From the NCBI GenBank assembly GCA_026874595.1, contig CM049319.1, positions 59,840,917 through 59,904,916 on the forward strand: DNA of 64,000 bases. Direction: 5' to 3'. The notes below the pieces were generated by a model. That model worked only from the letters and a program-made list of their open reading frames with translations, searched no databases and had not been told where the DNA came from. Below are positions 48,726 through 62,884 of this stretch, one piece after another (the first letter of the stretch is position 1; each line of letters starts with the position of its first letter). Source of the DNA: Sipunculus nudus (Eukaryota; Annelida; Sipuncula; Golfingiida; Sipunculidae). A program made the translations under genes and the position numbers.

Positions 48726-50930
48726 GAGGACATGAGAGGACACGTAAAAAAAGCTGTGCAAACATCGAAATCCCCCAGTGTTAAATTGCCGATGTACTCA
48801 TCCGTATTGCAGATAACCACTGGACACCCTCAGTCTAAAGTACTGGCGCTCCACCGTAACTTGAACAGGAGGGCGGCCCAACTGCGTGGCGCATGAGGCT
48901 GGACCATGTTTGCATTCACTTATTTAGCCCATATTATTCCGTGGTTCATTCGTGCATATGTGACTGCACATTTGTGAATATTCCTGGTAGTCCTTCCTGG
49001 ATCCAGATCATGAGCCGGACCTACACCAAAGACTAATCTGCTCTTTAATTTACGAGTTTTATGGAAACATTTATATGTTTAAAGGGACCCATTCCGATAT
49101 CTGACGTTTATAACCGCGACAGCCAGCTCTGGTTGGTCTGGTTATACCGGTTGTGGTGGTCGGTCCATACAAAACCATACAAAAGCAACGAAGGAGATTT
49201 AGAACGAGAACACGGTTTGCGAGTAACCCGACCAAACCCCACGTAGCCCGACAAAGAACTTACAAGTGTTAACTTAAAGGCGTGTATGAATATTAGTGAA
49301 AATATGTGTATAGGGATCTGTTCCCTTTTATGAAAGTTCATGTGGAAATTATGTGAATTGTTTAATATGTTACAGATCTAACAGCTTTACTAATCATTTT
49401 AAAAGGACATGCAAGAAAATCATGTTTGACCTGCAAGGCCGTCAGTAATTAATTTTGCCACTAAAAATGTAAAATGAATCATAATATAAAAAATATAAGT
49501 TAAATAAAATAAACATAAGCCTCGATAGACATACATTTGTCCTAAAATTCTTTGCTAGGCCTGTTCAGTGCAAGCATGGGATGATTTCCTGATATTTTCA
49601 TTTAACTGCGTCACAGGAAGCGGGTTATTTCCTGTCATTTACAAATTAGCACCTCACTCTTGAGATCAAACCCTTTGCTTTTTTTATTTATTTACTTCTC
49701 TTAAACAGAGCAGAATAAATGTTTATAGGAGGATTATTCACCAATCCGAGCAACCGACCAAAGTTCTGGTCTTTCTATCCATAAAGCACACAGAAGGGGA
49801 AACACGCACGGATGATGGGTTAACACACCAATCTCCAGCTGTCTATTTGTTTACCATGGCCCATACCTCACTGATGAGGGATCAGAAGCATCACATAATG
49901 ACATATACATTAAAGTCAGCTGATTACCTGCATTGTTTGTAGAATTTATGTGATTTCTGGCGTACTCGGAGTACATGTTATTGAACTGTAGGTAATATGG
50001 GATATCGCTAATACCGATACTCTTGTGTGTGGAGGAAGTAAATGACTGCCTGCTTGAAAAAAACTGTAGGCAAACAACCAGTGCCCCCTAGCGTCCAGCC
50101 TGACCAGCCCATTCTTTCAGCACAGCAGTGTGGGCACTGGACATTGTGTTTTTAATTGCCGATCATCCTGAAACTTATTTTTCATCATATTTATTTTGCC
50201 GTGTTAAACCATAATACAGTATATTAAGGATATAAGAAAATTCTGCATTCGGCACGGTTTGCATTAGAAGTTGATCTTGAATCAACTGCCTTGTAGCGGA
50301 TGATATGAGGGAAACGTACAGAGGGTCTTTAGTCATTGATAAACGTCATATTTTGCAAGTTTCCTTGAATTTTGATACATTATGGTACGAAACAATTTAA
50401 CCTCGTATTTTTTCAATGATCATTTTGATTTTTGAGATTCCATAGCGCGTATACGCTAACAAAGTGAGGACTGTCAGTTTCGTCCGTGTTAATGAGTGTC
50501 CGGCTAAATCACGCTTGCCTGCACAAACAAGCTTCCGGCTGCGCCAGCCAGTCGTTTTTTCTCCTCCGTCTACACGAGAAGCTGCATTAGTGATATCCCG
50601 TATTCCTGGCAAGTTAAGTTCCTGTAACCCCCTGCGATAGATGTATGATCTTACTTATTTACAAGCTGTTAGTAAACAAGGTGCACGGAGCCATGATGAC
50701 AAACAGGAAGGGCTAAATAAGTGAATGCAAACATGGTCCAGCCTCATGCGCCACGCAGTTGGGCCGCCCTCCTGTTCAAGTTACGGTGGAGCGCCAGTTC
50801 TTTAGACTGAGGGTGTCCAGTGGTTATCTGCAATACGGCTGTGTACACCGGCAATTTCAAAGTAGGACCTTTAACATCGGGGGATTTCGATGTTTGCAGA
50901 GCTTTTTTTTACGTGTCCTCTCAGTTCCTC
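48726..50930. repeat. Large inverted repeat: arms of about 205 and 221 bp, 1.8-kb spacer
   Basis: Left arm 48726-48930 and right arm 50710-50930 are reverse complements. The inner 130 bp (through TAACTTGAACAGGAGGGCGG, GCGTGGCGCATGAGGCTGG and TGCATTCACTTATTTAGCCC) are almost identical. The outer parts differ by a few substitutions and a small indel. The spacer has no recognised gene. Just inside the left arm, 48931-49040 continues as a reverse copy of the GGGAATGAGCCAAAGA dispersed family. It may be a foldback-type element or a recent inverted duplication. Confidence 0.85.
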
Positions 50931-53200
50931 TCCCCGTTGACAAAGGAATCGCCCTATGTCACAATGGTATATCTCAGAGTCATAATACACAAGTGACAAG
51001 AGCTAGAACTCTTTGATCTGGATACCGGTCCTTACCTGTTGCTCTGGGGTTATCCCTGGGAAATTACGTTGTTCTCACCTAGATTATATTATAATTAAAT
51101 GTTATTAATTAATAATATTGAGTACTGTTATGGTGTAGTCACACTTGGTATCAAACAGGCTTTTCACTGAGGCCAACAAGGGATAAGATAAGTTATTGTC
51201 AGCTCACGCCTACTCATTTATCAGTTTGAATAGATCCATCTTTAAGAACGGTTTGATTGGTTTGCTCAACCGAAAAGATACACACAGAAGACTCACAAGT
51301 CAGATATAATCAAAATTTATAGAATACTATCCAAATTTACATACACATCCTGCACTGCTTCGCACTATAGAAGCTCAGGTATAATGCCCTGCAACTTATT
51401 AAACACGTAATATGGGTACCAGTATGTAAGTGTTTTGCAGCCATGTTCTTTAAATAAACTATGCGCTGACATTAAATTATAACTTCCGCTTGCGCTATAT
51501 TTAAAAGAAAGTTGATATCCTCCAAAGTACAGCTTTCAATCGGCGGCCGAGAACAGCATGGGGCGCAGCTATTGCACTGTCTGACTTTTGTGAGGTGTCG
51601 CGATAAAGACGGACCGCGAGTACTATTCGCAACCCCAACGAGTACAGTAGGCAGCTAAAGATAAAACCTAAGGGACTGGGATTCGGGTCCATTTGATGCT
51701 AGACGACGATCCCAGTGCTCTCTCCTGTCTGATCGAAACTCCTAATGTATATAATCCTTAAATTTCCATGGAAAATATATTACGGTGATCGCGATTATTA
51801 CTGTGATCGAGATTACCCTTAAAGTTTAATGGATTGTCCCTTCGGTGCTACCTTTGTTAAGTGTCATCAAAATCCGTTTCCTAACTGAATGGGTAAAATT
51901 GCTAACAAAAAAACCACGCAGACGAAGGAAATATATACCGCTCTGACCTAGGTATAATAACAGATACCATCCCGGGCAATAGTCGTTTTAACGGCGACAA
52001 GACATGTCACTGCATGATGTAAAGAGAGAAAACTCTTGAACACCGAGAACTACCTTCAACCTTTGTTTAATCATCCCATGGTCACATACAGGCCACATGG
52101 AGGCCCATATAGAGTTCGGAGTGGAAAACATGCTGACAAGAACCAGCGGTGGATAGAGAATGGTATATGGAAAGTCGTATACACTTGTTTTTGCCCATCA
52201 GATTCCAAGAGACATTTAAGTTTTACATTTTGTGTTCTCTTTGCCATGAACCCAACATAATTTTTACCAATTTACCACTTCGAAACCGCACATGCGTAAA
52301 ATCACGCGTGGCAATCACATGGTCTTGGCTGAGGGCCAGGTATCGATGTAAAAGGTTCCTGTGTCAAGTTAGCCCAAGGCAATCCAGAAGCTTAAATTTA
52401 GTTCTGGTGCAAGAAAAATAAAATAAGTTCAACATTTTCTCCCTTACAATTTCTACACAATATATCCCGTCAATAATATTTTTTTCAAAGGAAATCGTTT
52501 TGTTCTTAAAGGACCTGTTAACATACCTATGTCATCATTTTGAGTATACCTGTTAAGGTCAAGTCCCCATTTATTCCGGCAGATTTATTATATAGTTGCA
52601 TGTAAAGTACTCTGATTATCTGCATCATGCTTTACAGTGTGTCATGCATGGTCAATAAATTATATTAATTCAAATTTAGTTCGATTCAATAAAAATAAAC
52701 ATATTAACGTAATCCTTTATTCCTATATTGATTTACAGATGATGTCGCGGTCACTGACGAAGCGTTCCTCCGGCTTCTACTTAGAAGATATGGGTCCATT
52801 GGCCAACAAACTCTCATCGCAGATAGATTTTCATCTTCAGACTGTGACTAGTTGTATTAATTAGCATAAAAATGGAGGCGGTTACCTCCAGTAAAAAAAA
52901 AAAGATTACTAAAAGCTTTGTTGAAGGCAGTAGTTTATTGTATTATTCTGTTAACATGAAAAATAAACATAGATGTAAACATAATCTCATCGGGCGGAGG
53001 TACTGGATCTTTAGAGAATTAAAGGTAAACAAACATTATAAAAAATACAGGGAAACACCCGGAATTGCGTCTTTATCTGCCATTAACTTTTATCAATCAA
53101 CCAGGCCCCTTTATCAATCTTATCAGCCTTATCAATACCATATTACCGCCTCATGATAGCGCACGGAAGAAAGCTGTATTTCTTTCGAAGCGGCGAGGAG
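50931..53200. other. Intergenic stretch, no gene recognised
   Basis: A TTGATTTACAG acceptor-like site precedes a short open stretch at 52738-52860, which reads plausibly in two frames but has no donor or family match. Nothing else was recognised. Confidence 0.4.
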
Positions 53201-53204
53201 ACGA

Positions 53205-53214
53205 GGGGAATTCC
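53205..53214. promoter_or_regulatory. NF-kappaB consensus site upstream of IL-17-like gene 2
   Basis: GGGGAATTCC matches GGGRNNYYCC exactly and lies about 130 bp upstream of the TATA box. It parallels the site upstream of the paralogue. Function is inferred. Confidence 0.55.
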
Positions 53215-53342
53215 GCGTTATTAATTAATTAGACCGCGTATTAGTTTGTTTAGGGGCGCAGTATTTTGTCTTCCTAGTTTGACCAGAGTTTCCGTATTCT
53301 TCCTGATTTCGTCATTGTCAATAATTTTAGCATCTTCGATGA

Positions 53343-53350
53343 TATAAATA
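53343..53350 (+). promoter_or_regulatory. TATA box of IL-17-like gene 2
   Basis: TATAAATA lies 102 bp upstream of the micro-exon ATG, almost the same distance as in copy 1 (100 bp). Confidence 0.65.
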
Positions 53351-53444
53351 CCCCACCTCCTAACTGTGAAATGCATAAATGAATTCAATCTGAAGCAGAA
53401 AGACCCAAATATACAACTGAAGGTATACGCTGATACTGTTCAAA

Positions 53445-56035
53445 ATGATCTCCCAATTGGTGAGTTTAAGATGTATTCAAAGATATCTTGTAAACCATGG
53501 TTCTGATAAGAGATTTTCTTCAAACAGCAATCACAAATATGATATACACTTATATTTATCAAGGATAGGATAATGACTTATCATGAGAATGTATGCAATG
53601 AGAGTGCGCCTTGTGGGTTTCATGCTTTAACTGAATATTCCAAAAGTCATAACCTTTAGTTAGTGTGTAAGAGTTAACCTATGGGTCAAAACGAAATTCA
53701 ACTGTTTTGAATTTAAGTATCTGGTTTGGTCTGACCGGAAACATTTACCACTCGGCTATAGCCAGTCCATCGTGAAGAACCTTGGAGGATTCCTCTCAGA
53801 ACCTTTGATGAGGTTCTACATGGAACCTTTCAGTTTCCAGAAAAGAACCCTCGGGAGAATCCAAAAAGAACCACGTCTTAAAGGTTCCAGCTGGAACCTT
53901 AAAAGGTTCCCCCACTCGGTCAATTCTGATGAACCCTTTTTGGGTTCTCACTATAACCCTTTTTCCTTGGAGTCTGCGTGCTATCCCTGCACATTTTACA
54001 CTGTTAAACATGATCATAATAATCAAAAGACCGGAACAATCTAAAATATAACATTAGAATGAGTTAAACGACGCTGAAGAGGCCAAGTCGTGACAAAATG
54101 GACATTTTACGACATCTGTTACAAGACGAAAAAACAAACGGATCGTAATTTCTTCTAGGTAGTCATATATGAGAGCTTTTTCCTTACATGAAGTTCATAA
54201 ATTAATAAACATAAACAGAGAGATCACAACCATGAGATCAATATAATATAATTACTTTTATCACGACTGCTGCATGAAATCGTAAAAATGATCATTTTGA
54301 CTTGGAAAAATGGAAATATTATTTTATTTTATTTATTTACTAAAAAAATAATATCGCCTAGTTATTTCTATCCAACTAAAGGTGTCCCTCTAGCTGAATG
54401 GGGAGGGGAACTTTATTTGTATATTTTGCTACACCTCTTAATATGATGATAAAAATGTGAGATACAGGACAATGCATTATGTTGATATGTGAATGTGAGA
54501 ACTGACTTCCAAGATGGTAGAGAGAATGAAGGATATAGCTGAGCAGTCAAGGAGTTAAAGTACATAAATATTTGTCTATTATGTGTATCATCTCACGCTG
54601 TTGGTTCAATTTGGCAGAATACAAACGTTTGCAGTAAAATTATCCGAGCATACGTTATTATTTCCTTCAGTACACTTGTTTAATACGTTGTTCTGGTTCT
54701 GAGTGTGAGTAAACACAGTCCGCGTGTGTCTGTTTATCATAAGACCTTTTATACATAGCGCCCAAACAAAGAGAGGACTCAAAAAAGCAGATAAAGCTTG
54801 GAAACTCCTGATTCATCAGCTGGCGTGCGCACTATAGTTATGTTTTAAGCCACTGATTGATCCCCGGTGTCAGCGTATCTCCACTTTTTTACAGGGGCGA
54901 ACAAACGGTTTTAAAACGAAACAATGGCAGATGTCATGATAATATACTTCGTGTATGTTCAACATAAATATATATAAACAAGTCTATTTAACGACCGGCT
55001 GTAGGGTGCCTCGATTATTCCAAGACCCTGTGCATTTAAAACTAGAAATCCAGAAATCTTATTTTTTTTAAAAAAATTGATACTTTTTAGGTTATTTTTA
55101 TCTGTATTCAGCAGACAATAAGACCAACAAGACATAAACTTGGTTGACGGGCCCACTAGATATACTAGTGTTTATGTACACAAAGGAAGAAAAGCAAATG
55201 AAAATACAAGTGTGGTACAGGTGAAAGCATAGTACTGATTAATAATGTTTACCATGTGGTCATTTATAATTTGCAAAGTTGTTCATTGACGGTGTTACTG
55301 ATAACACTTTTATAAATTACAACCCTCTGCATATATATGAAGTTAAAATTTATAACCCGGGAAGTTGTATATTACAATATCTTTTCAACCATTATCTCAT
55401 TACAAATCATTCTGTTTCAGCCACTTCTTGAATGCGGACATTCATTGCTTCTCTCTCTTTTTTTTATTCAGATTTCCATCTGCGTCTCTCTGGCGGCCAT
55501 GTTGACCGGAAGTACCGGTGCTGCTATCTGCACTAACCCTCATCCGAGTGTTCTTCATCAACAGTGGATCAACATCCATTTCGGAAGTCCCGATGTGCAG
55601 CACGAATCTCACTTTATCCAACCTTTGTACCGCAACTTGAAGCGAGACATGCTCAGTCTGAGTTCACGACAATACGCCAGTCACGTGCCTTTTACGTCAA
55701 ATTCTGATAAAGAAAAACGATGCCCTCTGGAGCCCAGTCATGGAATGAACGACGAACTAGCGCTCAGGTCCACGTGCCCTTGGTATTACGTCACTAATCA
55801 CGATCAGAACCGTTACCCTAGAGACATGATGGAGGTGGAATGCGCGTGCAGAGACGCATGCTCAGGAGTAACCACGACTTCCGGTCTTGCGCACTGTGAG
55901 AAGTCGTTCTATAACGTGCCTGTGCTGCGCAGAAGCACGTGTAACGAAACAACAGGTCAATACACGTGGGAGGAAGGCTGGCAGCGCCTGGCCAATGCCT
56001 GCGTGTGTGCCAGGCGGCCTGAAGCAAACGCCTAA
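53445..56035 (+). CDS. IL17: IL-17-like secreted cytokine, tandem copy 2
   Basis: Two coding exons: 53445-53459 (ATG ATC TCC CAA TTG) and 55472-56035, joined in phase 0 by a GTGAGT donor and a TTTTTTATTCAG acceptor across a 2.0-kb intron. The product is 192 residues. The junction gives a clean leader (MISQL then ISICVSLAAMLTGSTGAA). The mature domain keeps all ten Cys of copy 1 and the motifs STCPWYYVTNHDQNRYP, MMEVECACRDAC, VPVLRR and WQRLANACVC. The N-terminal part (about residues 25-85) has diverged from copy 1 more than the knot has. The C-terminus ends ARRPEANA. Its role is expected to be an extracellular IL-17 receptor ligand. An upstream in-frame ATG at 55337 would lie in the intron and is not the start. 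Confidence 0.88.
53772..53960. mobile_element. Probable MITE with repeated GAACC/GGTTC words, in the IL-17-like gene 2 intron
   Basis: GAACC or its reverse complement occurs about ten times in 190 bp, in both orientations, e.g. AAGGTTCCAGCTGGAACCTT (a perfect palindrome near 53880-53899) and GAACCCTTTTTGGGTTC. Such self-complementary clusters are typical of small foldback transposons. Ends are approximate. Confidence 0.5.
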
Positions 56036-56284
<249 letters not shown>

Positions 56285-56938
56285 GTTTTTATCATCATTT
56301 GTATCCCTAGGTCAATATGTAGGCAGTAAATGTCTGTATTCTTCATGCACAATTTTACATTTTTATTTATCATTTTTACTATATTTTCATTGTACTTACA
56401 TTTGCATTTCTACATATATTAATATAGGTTATTTAATGTCTGTTGATAGTTAATTATATTACGTGTAAATGACACTGCCACCCTTGTAATCATATATGCC
56501 ACATGTCATAATTTTTTATATGGAATTATATATTCATGTCTATATTATCTAAAGGTATAATGTATATATACCTAAGAGTATTACACATGTCCATTAAATG
56601 ATTTAACTGTTCATGCCGTTTTCTTTATGTACCACACTTATGATAAAAGTCAGCATTTATGATTTTGTTTTTTCTTTTTTTTTTGTCACATCCGATGTCT
56701 GTCGCTAACCTTAGTCCGTTTAAATATATTCAGAAAGGAAACAATATAATGTAGATTTAAACATTTAACCGAATGTAACAATAAACAAATGTATTTAAAC
56801 TACTGAACATAACAAAAAGTTTTTTAACTAGATCTCTGGATATAGCTGCAGCTACGTAAAGTTCAATAGCAATAATATATCTAAGGTATCGTAAGCCCCA
56901 GCGAGTCCTGAATACATATAAACTAACGATTCATCCAG
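56285..56938. other. AT-rich intergenic DNA
   Basis: No gene or repeat recognised. Confidence 0.45.
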
Positions 56939-57437
56939 CAGTAGCGGATCCAGAGGGGGGGGGGGGGTCGCTCTCGGCGCGCGCCTCCCGTTGGGTGGTA
57001 ACACCTCTCATTTTACCGTTTGATTTTTTTCCCGTTTATTCGTAATTGATTTTGTTTTGTTTTATTCCTTAGCAATTAGATTATTATGTATATTACTTTC
57101 CTAGTCATGGCCTGAGGATATTAATGAACACTTCATCGAGATAGCATCTATATATTGAGAGGAGTCCTTCCGTTATCACACTCTGCTGGTTCAGAACACC
57201 AAGGAATTTCCCCCTCCCATACCCTCTCCAATGTTAAAATAATTAACTTTAATGGAAACATGGCTCTATATTTTATGAGTATATTCCATAAGGTGAAATA
57301 TATTACGTAATTATATATTTATTAAATTTATATAACAAATAATTAAGAACTTAGTTTTTATAATACCCTTCAACCGTCAATTCAATATTATAGCGCCCCC
57401 CCCCCCCCCCGTTCTCGAATTTCTGGATCCACCACTG
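56939..57437. mobile_element. hAT-like MITE (CAGTAGCGGATCCAGA ends)
   Basis: The left end CAGTAGCGGATCCAGAGGGG and the reverse complement of the right end (CAGTGGTGGATCCAGAAATT) agree at most positions. G13 and C17-class runs lie just inside the ends, as in the 46922 copy. The 499-bp interior is non-coding. No clear target duplication was seen. Confidence 0.6.
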
Positions 57438-58934
<1,497 letters not shown>

Positions 58935-59048
58935 CTTATTGGTAATCATAGGAACTTAGTATCCAATTTCATGGTTTGAGTATTTCCTTGTTTTTACTGT
59001 TGTGATTGTAAAAGTTGTAAACTACATTACGCCAATGCAGGAGCGAAT

Positions 59049-59160
59049 CCAGCCCCCCCTACTTTTCTCAGTCGCCGCAACAAAGGTTTCAGAATATTTT
59101 TTTTTCGGCCGGGACCACCCATTCCCCCCCCCCCCCCCCCCGGCCCACTCTCCCTCGGAC
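59049..59160. repeat. GC-rich transposon-end-like fragment with C18-class run
   Basis: AGGAGCGAATCCAGCCCCCC resembles the CAGGGGCGGATCCAG ends of nearby MITEs, and a long C run follows at about 59125-59142. The opposite end was not identified. Confidence 0.35.
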
Positions 59161-59464
59161 CTGCATGGGGACCTTCTTTTTAGGTTTTGTCATTAGTCTC
59201 CTAGGTTGAATTCCTCTTTTCCTTAATCCTCGATCCGCCTCGACATACGTAAAATCCGCGCGGGCGGAAGGAGCGGAACCAAGACACATGACGATCAGAT
59301 GAAAACAGCGGGCTCGCCTATATGGTGCGTCAAGGTTGGCCTGGAAACAACTTGGAAAACCCTCGGAACGTCATCGCAGCTACACTGAGGAGTTGTCCCG
59401 TGCAGAGTGGTTTTAACGAGATAAGAAACAACGGTTTCGCGGATTGTCTAAGGGGACATGCGAG

Positions 59465-59841
59465 CAGTGGCGTCAATTTTTCTTCCAGGATGGGGGGATG
59501 ACTTTGTATATACATATACACACACACATATATATATATATACCCTTTTAAGCGTGTCTGAGTGACATATTCAACTATATATTTTTATTATATATACGTA
59601 ATATTTTAAATAATTATAATGTTTTAGAAAATAAGTTATTTTGTGAATTTTAAGCAAGGTTTAGATATAACATTATTGAGTAAATAGATCCAACGTCTTT
59701 AATTCTATTTCTGAATATATTTTATTTGCAATATTATAATATTATTCTCTGAAAAGTGGGGGAGATGATTACATTGACCATCCCCCCTTGCCAAAAAGTG
59801 GGGGTATATATACCCCCATCTCCCCTATATGGACGCCCCTG
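59465..59841. mobile_element. hAT-type MITE with perfect 8-bp target duplication
   Basis: CATGCGAG is present on both sides (59457-59464 and 59842-59849). The element begins CAGTGGCGTCAATTTTT and ends GGACGCCCCTG, whose reverse complement starts CAGGGGCGTCC. The 377-bp interior holds a short (CA/TA)n and two GGGGG/CCCCC stretches and has no coding capacity. The 8-bp duplication and the CAG..CTG ends fit the hAT superfamily. It must be mobilised in trans. Confidence 0.9.
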
Positions 59842-59849
59842 CATGCGAG

Positions 59850-60680
59850 AGTTAGTGGTTAACCTGAAAACTTATACACGGAGACTGCTTGGAAGCCTAC
59901 CATTTTGCTTTTTTTCACGTTTCTGCTTAATGTGTTTTACGCTAAAATATGGTTTAGGATCCATTGTATTCTTGCCTTTAAACACAACAATCCTGGATTT
60001 GGGCCCAATGAAATTTCCTTCTTTGAAGATTATCCTCGCCAACGACAGGGACATTGGAGGGAAACTTGCCGCTATACCTGACAAGAGCCACATTTGAACT
60101 AGAAATATTTACCCCTTCATAAATAAATTTATCTTGAAACAATGGCCTATAAAGTCCAAAATAGTCCCTGCCATGTGTTTAACTAGGAAAGTGTAGCATC
60201 AATGATACCCAAATATCCCCAAACCTTGGCTAGAACCCCCTTTTCATTCAAAATACTTGCAAAATATATATTGGATTTAAAATAAGAGAATACATGATTA
60301 GCTATTTAGTTTTCCTGATGACAATGTATTAAGTGCATGGGAGCAATCATGGATGTTATTTGTAAACTTGACAAAATAGAACAAGATACCCCGAGGGACA
60401 GGTTATCAAAAATAGATGGCCATCATGGTTATTGCGAACAAATTGCTTGTAAAATTTTATGCTAACAACTGCTGCTGTTACTTGGATATTTGGTACTCGA
60501 TTTAACATCCTAAATGCTGACATCTGAAATCGTAAAATTTTGTGATTATTTATATTTGGATTTGCATGAAATAGGCATTTTGAAAATAAATTTTAAGTCA
60601 CACATTTAATTTCCTTTTGTCAAAAATACAGTTGACCATGATAGGAAAGCTAAAATTTTAACATTTTCTGACAAATTAAG
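59850..60680. other. Intergenic stretch, no gene recognised
   Basis: Overlapping open frames on both strands at about 59870-60097 lack recognisable domains. Confidence 0.4.
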
Positions 60681-60689
60681 GAATAGGCA

Positions 60690-61560
60690 GAAAATACCAT
60701 TTCATCTTACAGAGTGTAAGCTAACACAGGTAGTGCCATCTATAGGCAAAAATCACATCGCAGTGCAATGATTAAACATGTCTAAAAGATTTGATGGTGA
60801 TTGGAGAAGTTTTCATGAAATACAGGGTAAAAGATTATGCGCCATATATGCAAACGTGTGAAATAAGAAAATATAGCGATCAACAAAAATTCTAAGCGCT
60901 GTGAAAAAAAAATCAGTCTGAAAATTATTCCTGTCAATACAGTACTCTTAGGATTCGCTTGCTCCAAGTATAATCCTTGTATATGACATGAAGGCAAAGG
61001 TGTTCTGATATTCACTTATATGATTTATCTGAAGGAAAGTTGAAAAGACCATTTGGACCTCAGAAAGTAGTTGAACAGAGGTGGCGCCACCTGCAGTTTT
61101 AGACACATGCGAGTCATGTGATCAATATTCATTAAAAAATTGTAATAATTGGTGAAGTGTTTCGGGAGATAAAGGTCAAATAAATGCTTTTGCACCAAAT
61201 ATGGAAAAGTGAAATCAGAAATTTTTTCAAACAGAAAAATTCTAACTCCGGTGGAAACATTAGTCTAAATTAATTCTGTTCTATATAGAATTTATTTAAT
61301 TGACTAGCTCAAAGAAATCCTTGCATATGGTTTAAAGGCTAAAGTGTTCTTATTTACTTGCTTATCTGAAGGAGAGTGAAAAGACCATTTTGAACAGCAG
61401 AAAGTCGCTAAACAGAAGTGGCGCTACCTGCAGATTAAAAATCACGTCAGTCATTTGCTGAGTAAGTCTTAAAAATTTGGTGAAGAAAAAAGGTTCTAAG
61501 AGATATTTAATAAAAATGAATGGAGGGAAGGACGGAAGAACAAAAGGACAGACGTAGACC
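60690..61560. repeat. Tandem array, about 340-bp unit, with GTGGCGCCACCTGCA core
   Basis: A block GAAGG[AG]AAGT..GAAAAGACCATTT followed by AACAGAGGTGGCGCCACCTG occurs at about 61031-61094. It recurs at about 61370-61432 as AACAGAAGTGGCGCTACCTG, 339 bp later. A third, degraded core GGTAGTGCCATC is near 60729. AATTCTAA, CAGTCTGAA and TCCTTG[CT]ATATG blocks also recur in order. It is non-coding. Confidence 0.7.
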
Positions 61561-62790
61561 GTTTTAGTAGTCCATCCATATACATGGCGGGGGACTATAT
61601 ATATAAAAAGTAAAGCTTCTCTTCTTACTACGCAAGAGAAAGCATCAACAACTTTCTGATTTAACTGCATCTGATTAACTGTATATACACGTGATCAGAA
61701 TTTAGAATATATATTCATACAGTGGTTCTGCACATGCGTAAGCGCTTTGTCAACGAGGGATAAATTGCTCAATTTTCATACCAAGAGACTGAAGCGTGAT
61801 AAACATTATCAACTTATCACTGTTCGTGATAACCGCATTTAGGTAAATACATAGTACAGTTTATCCTGTTTTGATCCCGTCATAAAAACTACCGAAAAAA
61901 TTTGGCCTTGTAAGCGATAAAACTAATGTCTGATGGTTGATCATGATAAAGTTGTAACCTCTAGATTTTAGGTGTTATTAATTCTAGATAACATATAAAA
62001 GTTACAGGTATAGAAAACTGCTTAAACAGCTATGTATATACAGCTATATATATATATATATATATATATGGGTGTGTTTTTTTTTGTCCCTTTGCATTTA
62101 AATATATGCAGTTTCTTCAATAAAGTCCTTTCGACTAACTAGATACTAGTTGCTGACCGAATATTAAAATGGTGGGGTTTTTTTTAATTTATAAATAAAA
62201 ATATTATAAAAATTGTGAAAAACAAAAAAATCGGATATAGCTTTAGGGATAGATCTGTCCCTCGGACAGGTCAAGTGTATGAATCACTAATAAAATCATA
62301 AATGGTATGTATACATAATAACATACAGAATAGATTTGGTGAGTAAAGTATTCGGACCACATACACTTGTAGCTGCGAGTGATAAGTTCGGACGATCATA
62401 ATAACGGTCTTATTGACCTGTGTTGGATGATTCGTCAGTGGTTCCTGGACACACACGTGAAGGGGATTCCCCCTGAACCTTGACCGCGTCAGAAGTAAAC
62501 TCCAGGAACACATGATTTTATCTACGTTTATCGTCTTAAGCGAGTGACCGCTCCAGGCACATTCAATAGATAACCACACGTTCACGCTTCTTCCGTGTCC
62601 GCCTGTTTGGGGTTTTAGTCCCTCTCAAAAGCCGTGAATCATTGCATTTCTCGCATACTTCTTCCTGTTAAGTACATACACACAGACACACCCACCTGCA
62701 CACATACAGCCCCACAAACCCACATATAAATATATATTGAAACACATATATACACGTATATAAATATGTACTGATACAAAATTCATCATT
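61561..62790. other. Intergenic stretch with an (AT)n tract
   Basis: (AT)n at about 62042-62070. No gene recognised. Confidence 0.45.
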
Positions 62791-62791
62791 C

Positions 62792-62792
<1 letters not shown>

Positions 62793-62878
<86 letters not shown>
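62793..62878. repeat. (AT)n microsatellite
   Basis: Long TA run with one ACAT interruption. Confidence 0.95.
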
Positions 62879-62880
<2 letters not shown>

Positions 62881-62884
62881 TAGA

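Noticed and set aside
55337-55471. Upstream part of the open frame as the N-terminus of IL-17-like copy 2
   Set aside because: It lies before a conserved phase-0 acceptor and is not matched in the paralogue; the micro-exon gives a normal signal peptide.
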